A program made the translations under genes and the position numbers. Shown here in pieces: positions 1 through 7,072 of a stretch of DNA of 12,270 nucleotides (the first letter of the stretch is position 1; every line of letters starts with the position of its first letter). Origin of the DNA: Mucidula mucida (lineage: Eukaryota > Basidiomycota > Agaricomycetes > Agaricales > Physalacriaceae); contig JADNYV010000940.1 in the NCBI GenBank assembly GCA_015501055.1, forward strand, positions 1-12,270, written 5' to 3'. The notes under the pieces were generated by a model. It saw only the letters and a program-made list of their open reading frames with translations, was not told the origin of the DNA and made no database searches.

Positions 1-1207
1 CAGGTACTGCATGACGTCCTACAAGCTCATCCTCACGAGGAGATCCTGCTTTTCAAGAGCGACATCTCTAAAGCGTTCCTCAATCTCCCCGTTCATCCCA
101 TTTGGCAGCTACAACAAGTTGTCATTGTCGACGGCCGCTATCACATTGTGCGCCGTCTCATCTTTGGCAGTCGTGCATCACCATACTGCTGGTGTTCGTT
201 CTCTGGCCTGGTTAACTGGGTTGCTTGGGAGCTAGATATACCAGATCTGCACGACTACATGGATGACTACTATGGCTGGGACACCAATCACAATCTGGTG
301 CTTTCATGGACAGCGACGTCCCCGACGTCAAGTCCAGCTTCTCCTTCTGTGGGACTCTTTGGGCATCCCATACGAAGATAAGAAGCAGGAACACGGTCCT
401 CAGCTAAAAATCATTGGTTTCTGGTTAGACACTGTTCACGGGTCTATCTCTCTCTCACCAGACTCCATTGCGGACATGATCACCATTCAGTCGTTCTTGT
501 CCCAGCAAAAGCCTGTACTCAAGGAGTGGCAGTCCTTGGGTGGGTATCTCAACTGGGCTCTTAATGTGCTGCCTTGGGCACGGCCAGCACTTACAGAGCT
601 CTACCGCAAGATGAGCGGTAAAACACTGCAGTACAAAGGCATTCCATTGAACGTTGAGGTTAGAGCAGATCTCACTTGGTTTGTCAATGCATTACAACAC
701 TGCATCGGAGTGCGCTTTGTGAATGCGCAGGCGTGGGATGACTCTGAGGCTGATATGGTCTATTGGACAGATGCGAGTAATCTGGGCCTCGCTTTCGTCT
801 ATGCTGGGAATGGCTTTAGCTATCAACTCCGAACCATCACCGGAGTTGACACCTTCTTTAGGGAGCTTGTAGCTATTCTTTGCGCTGTTCATGATGCTGC
901 CTCTCATCCCTCTCCGCCTCGCAGGCTGTTAATCCATTCTGACAGTCTGGACTCCGTCTCAGTGTTTAACACTTTGGCTGCTTCACAGTCAAGTCACAAT
1001 GCTGTTCTGCTTGCCATTGCTGATATTGTCCTGCGCACCGGCATTGATGTTCGTGTGCGGCACATCCGCGGGGTTGACAACGTGATGGCAGACATGTTGT
1101 CCCGCTTACTGTTCTCTGACTTTCAGAAACAGTTCCCCTCCTACCGCGTCCGCACTATGGAGCCACCTCGTGAGCTCCTACCGGCGCGATGGAGAGAGTG
1201 CTTTTAG
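1..1207 (+). pseudogene. pol of element 1: reverse transcriptase-RNase H, 5' partial, one frameshift
   Basis: Copies element RNA into DNA and degrades the RNA strand. Base 1 is already in the RT frame. RT motif A (KSDISKAF, catalytic Asp at 61-63), motif B (FGSRASPY), motif C (YMDD at 256-267, followed by YYGWD) and the later IIGFWLD block are all visible. The RNase H domain follows, with TDAS, FFREL, HSDS and DNVMADMLSR carrying the expected acidic residues. A 2-nt deletion near 300 (CTGGTGCTTTC where element 4 has CTGGTGCTCTTTC) moves the frame, and reading then stays open to the stop at 1205-1207. Codon-sized loss near 484 (one Thr fewer than element 2) is harmless. The 3' end overlaps the YR start by 19 nt. 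Family assignment is firm; whether the frameshift is biological or a sequencing error cannot be told here. Confidence 0.85.
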
Positions 1208-2193
1208 AGGCATTGGGCGAGGGCGGACAGCCTCGTCACCCTCGCCCACCTATGGACTTGCAGAAACTAGATGAACTCGTCTTGTATCTGCAGGCCCATG
1301 CTATCGAGACCTCTACGCGTATCAACTACTCTACTGGGGCTAGAGATTACGCCCGCTTCTGTAAAGCACACAATCTGTCTCTGGATCCTACTCCGGAGAC
1401 TCTAGCACGTTACATTGCATACACGTCCCAATTCATTGGCTCTGCTCCTAAATACTTAACCGGGGCGAAGCACTTCCTCAATGACCTTTATCCTCACTTT
1501 GGTGACGCTCGTGCTTCAGCGCTTGTTCAAGCCGCTATCCGTGGGTCAAAGAAGGTCCGGGCAGATCCTATAGCTAGGAAGCCCCCTCTTCGACTTCATC
1601 ACCTTCAGCTCTTTGTGGACGTCGCAAACCAGACCCACAAGTATGATGACTTTCTCTTTGCTACAATCATGTCATGCGGCTTCTATGCTGTTCACCGGAT
1701 GGGAGAGCTGGTGCAGCCTAATCAGAAGAAGCTACGTGATTGGAAGAAGATCATCAAGCGTGCCAGCCTCACATTTGAGACTGGGTATGCAGGCTATCGC
1801 TTGCCTTACCATAAGAGCGATCCCTTCTATCAGGGCACTGACATACTGTTTACCTCTCAGACTGTGGCTGATCCTATCACCCTTCTGAAGCAGTATGTCC
1901 ACCGCAGAGACAAGCTGCATGGTGCTCGAGCGGCTCTCTTCATACGTGAAGATGGCATTGTACCAACTAGATCCTGGTTTGAGTCCAAGTTCTTTGCGCT
2001 GGTGAGCAAAGACTTTGGTGGTCACTCGGTTCGTTCTGGGGGTATAACACACTATGCATCCCTTGGACTCTCTGAGACCATACTCCAAGCCCTAGGCCGT
2101 TGGTCATCCTCTGCGTGGAAGATCTATATACGTGACCATCCTGCAGTACGTGCCGCTCAGCAGCTAGCAGTTCAAAATAAAACCTCTACTTAA
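1189..2193 (+). CDS. Tyrosine recombinase (YR) of element 1, intact
   Basis: 334 codons with no break. This enzyme would integrate the circular DNA form of the element by strand exchange through a phosphotyrosine link, without target-site duplication. Residues about 28-118 look like the N-terminal SAM-like core-binding domain. The catalytic set reads Arg170 (AVHRMGE), probable Lys209 (YHKSD), His279 and Arg282 (GGHSVRSGG), Trp305 in place of the second His (GRWSS), and nucleophile Tyr313 (WKIYIRDH). Trp at that place is common in DIRS-type YRs. The ATG lies inside the last codons of pol in another frame, with G at +4, so expression by reinitiation or frameshift is possible. An AATAAA at 2176-2181 inside the last codons could serve as a poly(A) signal. 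It differs from the element 2 enzyme only at residue 258 (Val here, Ile there). Confidence 0.9.
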   Translation: MERVLLEALGEGGQPRHPRPPMDLQKLDELVLYLQAHAIETSTRINYSTGARDYARFCKAHNLSLDPTPETLARYIAYTSQFIGSAPKYLTGAKHFLNDLYPHFGDARASALVQAAIRGSKKVRADPIARKPPLRLHHLQLFVDVANQTHKYDDFLFATIMSCGFYAVHRMGELVQPNQKKLRDWKKIIKRASLTFETGYAGYRLPYHKSDPFYQGTDILFTSQTVADPITLLKQYVHRRDKLHGARAALFIREDGIVPTRSWFESKFFALVSKDFGGHSVRSGGITHYASLGLSETILQALGRWSSSAWKIYIRDHPAVRAAQQLAVQNKTST

Positions 2194-2276
2194 AAACCTC
2201 CCTCATCTTGCGTTTCGTAAACATCCTTTTGCACCTCCATCCACCCCTCCACTACACACAAACACATAGCATAGTA
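2194..2276 (+). other. 3' tail between YR and B1, element 1
   Basis: 83 nt of C-rich, then CA-rich sequence (CACACAAACACA near 2256) with no ORF. It matches 6848-6930 in element 2 apart from a few changes. It probably forms the 3' untranslated part of the YR transcript. Its C-rich stretch after TTTTGCA loosely resembles the segment following the same word near 3157, so it may be a diverged relative of the A2-B2 spacer. Confidence 0.5.
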
Positions 2277-2356
2277 GGCACTTTACGATACGCTGAATTG
2301 ATGGGGCCCTCGGGGTCCAGTTTGACCTAACCTTGTGTGATCTAACAAGCATAGGT
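2277..2356 (+). repeat. B1 repeat, element 1
   Basis: 80-nt unit beginning GGCACTTTACGATACGC and ending AACAAGCATAGGT. The same unit occurs at 3225-3305 and 6931-7010, and inverted at 7011-7072. It is flanked by different sequence in each place, which fixes its borders. Copies differ mainly in the length of a T run (3, 4, 4 and 5). It is taken as the B unit of an A/B split direct repeat, standing between YR and A2. Confidence 0.8.
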
Positions 2357-2615
2357 CAATGTAAAAGCGGATTCCGAGGGTAGGGAGCGTTTTCAGAGGC
2401 CTCTGCACACTCCACACCCCACCTTACCCCTTTACCCAACTTCCTACTCAAGGGAGTTCAATGAGACAGCTTAAATCAAGTCAAACACTCATTTCACTCT
2501 AAAGCTGTATCATGTTCGCTCTCTGCTGCTCCTACTGCAGCCAGCCCACTCTCTGGGCTCTTCCTGGACTTACCCAGCCTGTGTCTGGTGTTGTAGTAAC
2601 AACAGAGGCCACTCA

Positions 2616-2627
2616 CAGGGCGCCCTG
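2616..2627. repeat. Perfect 12-nt palindrome CAGGGCGCCCTG in A
   Basis: The sequence equals its own reverse complement and is kept unchanged in the other two A copies (near 7672-7683 and 9800-9811). Confidence 0.7.
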
Positions 2628-2932
2628 GGAGGTTTAAGCAAGAGTCCACACACTCTGCCTCTTTGTCTCTTACCATCATCATCTCACAGAGACAAGCAGT
2701 TTGTGATTCCTCCAGTCCTCTTGCTCAGGACTGATGCCATACACCTCTAGAGCACTGTCTGAAGCCGCCTACCCAGCCCAAAACCAGTCCAGACAGGTCC
2801 AAAGTGCCCATTTTGAGGGAATTCGCACTTTTGCTCTCCCAGGCAAGCACCACTCGCTCTACTCGGTCCTCCTGCTCAGGACTGATGTACTGGCACCCTA
2901 GAACCCTATTGGAAGTGTCCGCTCCGGCCCCA

Positions 2933-2946
2933 GAGCGCTAGCGCTC
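2933..2946. repeat. Perfect 14-nt palindrome GAGCGCTAGCGCTC in A
   Basis: Perfect self-complement, also perfect at 9485-9498. The element 3 A2 copy near 7351-7364 carries one mismatch (CTAGTG for CTAGCG). Confidence 0.7.
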
Positions 2947-3116
2947 CCGCTGCTCTCCCTGCTTCCAGTATGTGCCAATGTCTCACATCCAGCTCTTCAG
3001 AGCTGATGCCCATTTTGTGCCCAGATACCCATTCCTTTCCAAAGGACTCCTTCTCAAGGACATTCTGTGGGCTATCTGGTCACAGGTGCGCTCTCTGCAC
3101 CCTCTCACTCCCCTCC

Positions 3117-3148
3117 AGCTAACCTGTGTTATCTGGTCACAGTTAGCT
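3117..3148. repeat. Long stem-loop in A (11-bp stem, one bulge)
   Basis: The arms are AGCTAACCTGTG (3117-3128) and CACAGTTAGCT (3138-3148), pairing with one unpaired C around a 9-nt loop. It is the longest hairpin of the A repeat and sits close to its right end. Both arms are kept in the element 3 A2 copy (near 7150-7182); the A1 copy (near 9286-9316) keeps the outer arms but has lost bases near the loop. Confidence 0.6.
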
Positions 3149-3224
3149 CCGCATTTTTGCATCCCCTCCACCTCTCCCTCAGTAGATACATCTTCATGTA
3201 TTAAGTATGTACACTTCATGTACA

Positions 3225-3305
3225 GGCACTTTACGATACGCTGAATTGATGGGGCCCTCGGGGTCCAGTTTTGACCTAACCTTGTGTGATCTAACAAGCA
3301 TAGGT
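3225..3305 (+). repeat. B2 repeat, right end of element 1
   Basis: 81-nt copy of the B unit, differing from B1 by one extra T. It ends CATAGGT and is followed directly by GAGAAGGACAT, which belongs to gag. In element 3 the same gag position reads ACTACTGAGAAGG, so the junction marks the end of element 1. The shared T before GAG fits crossover at a single base. Confidence 0.8.
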
Positions 3306-4034
3306 GAGAAGGACATAGACGCTATCATCAATGCGTGTCAGATGCAGTCACTCCATGATCCATTTGCGCGCTCCTTCTGGCGCTCCATTGTGCTGGAGCA
3401 GTATGTGGATTTTGAGAAGCTCTTTGCCTCCATTCACTCTGGCACAAATCAGCAGGAGGACACCAAGGACTTTGCCGGTGGCTACGTCATCATGCGCAAG
3501 GACCAGTCCACTGCTCGCCGCACCCTCACCCAAGAGTCCGAGTGGACACGCGTCTTCGATGCGTATGCCACCGGTGTTGGGCTCATCTACCCTCACCGCA
3601 AGGACGAACTCCGGGGTTACCGCGCGCTCATCATTGAGCTGTTTCGCGCTACACCCTCGAATCCAGTGTTCCCTATTCGCTGTGATAAGGAGACTCGCAT
3701 TCGCTATGCTAACTCTCCTTTCCATCTCGATGATCGCACTGCGCTCCAGCTTCCTCTTCTCTCTGAGATGTTGCGCACCTCTGAGGGAGCAAATCCTCGC
3801 AAGCGGTCCTCTGACTCTGGCAGCTCACAGTCTGCGACGCGTCGTCACATTGTTTGCCAGAATTGGAATCTGGGTAAATGCTCATCTCCGTGCTCCGCAG
3901 GCCGTCTTCACGGTTCTTGCAGTGAGTGCGGAGGAAAGCACACAGCCAAGAGCCAACCAGCCTGCTCACCTCCTCGAAGCCAAACAGCAGTCGCTCGTTC
4001 AGGAGCGAGTTCAGGCTCCGCTGATGAAGCCTAA
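3306..4034 (+). pseudogene. gag-like protein of element 2, 5' truncated by element 1
   Basis: Presumed structural RNA-binding protein of the retrotransposon particle. From EKDIDAII the frame is open for about 242 codons to the stop at 4032-4034. The middle part (SLHDPFARSFWRS, YPHRKDELRGYRA) matches the gag copies of elements 3 and 4. Near the end comes a Cys/His cluster: a first half (CQNWNLGKC, then C and H) and a second half (CSECGGKH followed by C), like the zinc-binding motif of DIRS/Ngaro Gag proteins. The start is lost: compared with element 3 at least 200 N-terminal residues are missing. The frame runs upstream through B2 to an ATG at 3207, giving an accidental 275-codon fusion. Its stop overlaps the likely pol ATG (4024) by 11 nt. 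Confidence 0.75.
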
Positions 4035-5861
4035 GTCGTTTGAAGCGTGAATCAGACGCTGTACCACCCACCACCACGCTTAAGCGTGGTTATGTATTTA
4101 CTACCAATGTACTATCAGAATCTAAAACGCCTTCGAGCATCTCTTCCACTTACACTGCTCCTCCGCTTCCTTTACCTCCTCAGCAAATTCTCAATGACTC
4201 CTCCATCCAGCAGTCTCTTGCTGCAGTAGCTGACTACATCAAGGTCAGCACACCTATCGACATTGACCGCTTTGAGCGGCTTCTTGCCAAACATCCCAAT
4301 CAGCCCTTTGTGAGCTCTATCATCCGCTCACTCCGTGAAGGGTTCTGGCCTTTACACGATGGTCAGTGGGAAGCGCACCTCAGAGACAAGATTAGAGACA
4401 ACTACTCTACTGAGGAGTGCGATCTTGTTGAGCTGCGCAAACAGCGAGATCAAGAAGTTGCTGCTGGCCGCTGGTCCCCTGCGCTTCCAGAAGGCTTTAA
4501 GCTCTTGCCTGGAATGCGCTGTCACCCATGTTTGTGGTCTGGCAGAAGGGTAAACCACGCGTCGTCATGGACCATACAGGCAATGGTCTCAATGACGGCA
4601 TTGCCAGAGCTGATGCCAAAGTCAAGTACGACGATATGCACTCCTTTGGGCAGGTACTGCATGACGTCCTACAAGCTCATCCTCACGAGGAGATCCTGCT
4701 TTTCAAGAGCGACATCTCTAAAGCGTTCCTCAATCTCCCCGTTCATCCCATTTGGCAGCTACAACAAGTTGTCATTGTCGACGGCCGCTATCACATTGTG
4801 CGCCGTCTCATCTTTGGCAGTCGTGCATCACCATACTGCTGGTGTTTGTTCTCTGGCCTGGTTAACTGGGTTGCTTGGGAGCTAGATATACCAGATCTGC
4901 ACGACTACATGGATGACTACTATGGCTGGGACACCAATCACAATCTGGTGTCTTTCATGGACAGCGACGTCCCCGACGTCAAGTCCAGCTTCTCCTTCTG
5001 TGGGACTCTTTGGGCATCCCATACGAAGATAAGAAGCAGGAACACGGTCCTCAGCTAAAAATCATTGGTTTCTGGTTAGACACTGTTCACGGGTCTATCT
5101 CTCTCTCACCAGACTCCATTGCGGACATGATCACCACCATTCAGTCGTTCTTGTCCCAGCAAAAGCCTGTACTCAAGGAGTGGCAGTCCTTGGGTGGGTA
5201 TCTCAACTGGGCTCTTAATGTGCTGCCTTGGGCACGGCCAGCACTTACAGAGCTCTACCGCAAGATGAGCGGTAAAACACTGCAGTACAAAGGCATTCCA
5301 TTGAACGTTGAGGTTAGAGCAGATCTCACTTGGTTTGTCAATGCATTACAACACTGCATCGGAGTGCGCTTTGTGAATGCGCAGGCATGGGATGACTCTG
5401 AGGCTGATATGGTCTATTGGACAGATGCGAGTAATCTGGGCCTCGCTTTCGTCTATGCTGGGAATGGCTTTAGCTATCAACTCCGAACCATCACCGGAGT
5501 TGACACCTTCTTTAGGGAGCTTGTAGCTATTCTTTGCGCTGTTCATGATGCTGCCTCTCATCCCTCTCCGCCTCGCAGGCTGTTAATCCATTCTGACAGT
5601 CTGGACTCCGTCTCAGTGTTTAACACTTTGGCTGCTTCACAGTCAAGTCACAATGCTGTTCTGCTTGCCATTGCTGATATTGTCCTGCGCACCGGCATTG
5701 ATGTTCGTGTGCGGCACATCCGCGGGGTTGACAACGTGATGGCAGACATGTTGTCCCGCTTACTGTTCTCTGACTTTCAGAAACAGTTCCCCTCCTACCG
5801 CGTCCGCACTATGGAGCCACCTCGTGAGCTCCTACCGGCGCGATGGAGAGAGTGCTTTTAG
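4024..5861 (+). pseudogene. pol of element 2: reverse transcriptase-RNase H, frameshifted
   Basis: This is the most complete pol in the window. The likely start is ATG 4024 (MKPKS), overlapping the gag stop; element 4 reads on from it into the pol frame, but here one extra T near 4039-4041 closes it. Two further 1-nt losses are inferred by comparison with element 4: near 4519 (ATGCGCTGTC against ATGCGTCTGTC) and near 4951 (GTGTCTTTC against GTGCTCTTTC). RT motif A Asp is at 4711-4713, motif B is FGSRASPY, and motif C YMDD is at 4906-4917. RNase H acidic residues follow in TDAS (Asp codon 5424-5426), FFREL, HSDS and ADMLSR. The end PARWRECF overlaps the YR start by 19 nt. Without the three indels it would be one frame of about 610 codons. 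Confidence 0.8.
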
Positions 5862-6847
5862 AGGCATTGGGCGAGGGCGGACAGCCTCGTCACCCTCGCC
5901 CACCTATGGACTTGCAGAAACTAGATGAACTCGTCTTGTATCTGCAGGCCCATGCTATCGAGACCTCTACGCGTATCAACTACTCTACTGGGGCTAGAGA
6001 TTACGCCCGCTTCTGTAAAGCACACAATCTGTCTCTGGATCCTACTCCGGAGACTCTAGCACGTTACATTGCATACACGTCCCAATTCATTGGCTCTGCT
6101 CCTAAATACTTAACCGGGGCGAAGCACTTCCTCAATGACCTTTATCCTCACTTTGGTGACGCTCGTGCTTCAGCGCTTGTTCAAGCCGCTATCCGTGGGT
6201 CAAAGAAGGTCCGGGCAGATCCTATAGCTAGGAAGCCCCCTCTTCGACTTCATCACCTTCAGCTCTTTGTGGACGTCGCAAACCAGACCCACAAGTATGA
6301 TGACTTTCTCTTTGCTACAATCATGTCATGCGGCTTCTATGCTGTTCACCGGATGGGAGAGCTGGTGCAGCCTAATCAGAAGAAGCTACGTGATTGGAAG
6401 AAGATCATCAAGCGTGCCAGCCTCACATTTGAGACTGGGTATGCAGGCTATCGCTTGCCTTACCATAAGAGCGATCCCTTCTATCAGGGCACTGACATAC
6501 TGTTTACCTCTCAGACTGTGGCTGATCCTATCACCCTTCTGAAGCAGTATGTCCACCGCAGAGACAAGCTGCATGGTGCTCGAGCGGCTCTCTTCATACG
6601 TGAAGATGGCATTATACCAACTAGATCCTGGTTTGAGTCCAAGTTCTTTGCGCTGGTGAGCAAAGACTTTGGTGGTCACTCGGTTCGTTCTGGGGGTATA
6701 ACACACTATGCATCCCTTGGACTCTCTGAGACCATACTCCAAGCCCTAGGCCGTTGGTCATCCTCTGCGTGGAAGATCTATATACGTGACCATCCTGCAG
6801 TACGTGCCGCTCAGCAGCTAGCAGTTCAAAATAAAACCTCTACTTAA
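5843..6847 (+). CDS. Tyrosine recombinase (YR) of element 2, intact
   Basis: 334 codons, open throughout and differing from the element 1 enzyme only at residue 258 (Ile for Val). The catalytic residues are the same: Arg170, probable Lys209, His279-x-x-Arg282, Trp305 and Tyr313. Because both YR copies are open while both pol copies carry indels, YR is the part most likely still functional and could act on other copies in trans. The start ATG sits within the last codons of pol in a different frame. An AATAAA at 6830-6835 lies in the final codons. Homology with fungal DIRS/Ngaro recombinases is recognised from the motifs; exact subfamily is uncertain. Confidence 0.9.
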   Translation: MERVLLEALGEGGQPRHPRPPMDLQKLDELVLYLQAHAIETSTRINYSTGARDYARFCKAHNLSLDPTPETLARYIAYTSQFIGSAPKYLTGAKHFLNDLYPHFGDARASALVQAAIRGSKKVRADPIARKPPLRLHHLQLFVDVANQTHKYDDFLFATIMSCGFYAVHRMGELVQPNQKKLRDWKKIIKRASLTFETGYAGYRLPYHKSDPFYQGTDILFTSQTVADPITLLKQYVHRRDKLHGARAALFIREDGIIPTRSWFESKFFALVSKDFGGHSVRSGGITHYASLGLSETILQALGRWSSSAWKIYIRDHPAVRAAQQLAVQNKTST

Positions 6848-6930
6848 AAACCTCCCTCATCTCGCGTTTCGTAAACATCCTTTTGCACCTCCATCCACCC
6901 CTCCACTACACACACACACATAGCATAGTA
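6848..6930 (+). other. 3' tail between YR and B1, element 2
   Basis: Same 83-nt tail as 2194-2276, with one C for T and a pure (CA) run near 6910-6919 where element 1 has CACAAACACA. No ORF is present. Confidence 0.5.
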
Positions 6931-7010
6931 GGCACTTTACGATACGCTGAATTGATGGGGCCCTCGGGGTCCAGTTTTGACCTAACCTTGTGTGATCTAA
7001 CAAGCATAGG
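6931..7010 (+). repeat. B1 repeat, element 2
   Basis: Full B unit up to CATAGG; the last T is replaced by the start of the inverted copy. It follows the same tail as B1 of element 1. Confidence 0.8.
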
Positions 7011-7072
7011 CACAAGGTTAGGTCAAAAACTGGACCCGAGGGCCCCATCAATTCAGCGTATCGTAAAGTGCC
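7011..7072 (-). repeat. B2 of element 3, clipped
   Basis: Reverse complement of the first 62 nt of B. The outer 18-19 nt, present in the other three B copies, are missing where it meets element 2. Confidence 0.8.

Larger units (their letters stand above)
2357..3224 (+). repeat. A2 repeat, element 1: long hairpin-rich non-coding repeat
   Basis: 868 nt between B1 and B2 with no convincing ORF. The first about 807 nt match, inverted, 9268-10066 (A1 of element 3); the part from 2534 on matches, inverted, 7073-7763. The last 61 nt (3164-3224) occur only where A is followed by B2. It holds many short inverted repeats: perfect palindromes at 2394-2405, 2616-2627 and 2933-2946, and stem-loops at 2446-2457, 2543-2559, 2589-2604, 2663-2695, 2713-2733, 2801-2831, 2990-3005, 3048-3060, 3085-3101 and 3117-3148. 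There is also a direct repeat of about 21 nt (2716-2736 and 2866-2886, with one difference) and another of 13 nt (3073-3085 and 3130-3142). It probably carries terminal signals for replication or transcription; the exact role is unknown. Confidence 0.75.
1..3305 (+). mobile_element. Element 1: Ngaro-like YR retrotransposon, left end outside window
   Basis: The order is RT, RNase H, tyrosine recombinase, short tail, B1, A2, B2. The B repeat (80-81 nt) appears twice, flanking the A repeat, which is the right-end layout of split-direct-repeat DIRS elements of the Ngaro type. No LTR, DDE integrase or protease is seen. The right end is set at 3305 because the next base continues the gag of another copy that in the homologous element 3 has no B sequence before it. 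The left end (A1, gag, RT start) lies before base 1. Its sequence is nearly identical to element 2 over about 2.2 kb, so the two copies are recent sisters. Confidence 0.85.
3306..7010 (+). mobile_element. Element 2: Ngaro-like retrotransposon, interrupted in gag, right end lost
   Basis: Contains the 3' two-thirds of gag, all of pol, an intact YR, the tail and B1. The gag 5' part is missing at 3306, where element 1 ends; if element 1 is nested here, the missing part lies to the left of the window. A2 and B2 expected after 7010 are replaced by an inverted B and A of element 3. Confidence 0.8.
6931..7072. repeat. Large inverted repeat: 62-bp arms, 18-nt spacer
   Basis: The left arm is 6931-6992 and the right arm 7011-7072. 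The arms are complementary except for two compensating run-length differences (GGGG against GGG, TTTT against TTTTT). The spacer 6993-7010 (TGATCTAACAAGCATAGG) is the outer end of B, present on one side only. This is the head-to-head meeting point of elements 2 and 3. Confidence 0.9.

Noticed and set aside
1732..2088. 118-codon antisense ORF inside YR, repeated at 6386-6742
   Set aside because: It is duplicated only because the YR gene is; it has no recognisable motif and lies opposite a clear catalytic gene.
1189..2193. Phage or bacterial integrase
   Set aside because: The gene is tied to RT-RNase H and a Cys/His gag in each full copy, which is DIRS-type retrotransposon organisation.
2494..2682. 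Small ORFs across the A repeat (also near 2972-3297 and 7093-7326)
   Set aside because: They lie on both strands, change length between copies and show no protein motif; inverted repeats explain the matching open frames.
2716..2886. CRISPR-like repeat pair
   Set aside because: Only two imperfect units with a 150-nt period in eukaryotic transposon DNA, and no array or cas gene.
2277..3305. Solo LTR or LTR retrotransposon reading of the direct repeats
   Set aside because: There is no DDE integrase or protease, the B-A-B order is not an LTR pair, and a tyrosine recombinase is encoded.
4945..4960. Programmed frameshift within the RT
   Set aside because: Elements 1 and 2 are shifted here by different lengths (2 nt and 1 nt) and element 4 is unbroken, so these are separate small deletions, and the site lies inside the RT domain.
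1..7010. Repeat-induced point mutation (RIP) of fungal repeats
   Set aside because: The two plus-strand copies differ by only a few substitutions and the YR genes have no stops; there is no dense C-to-T pattern.
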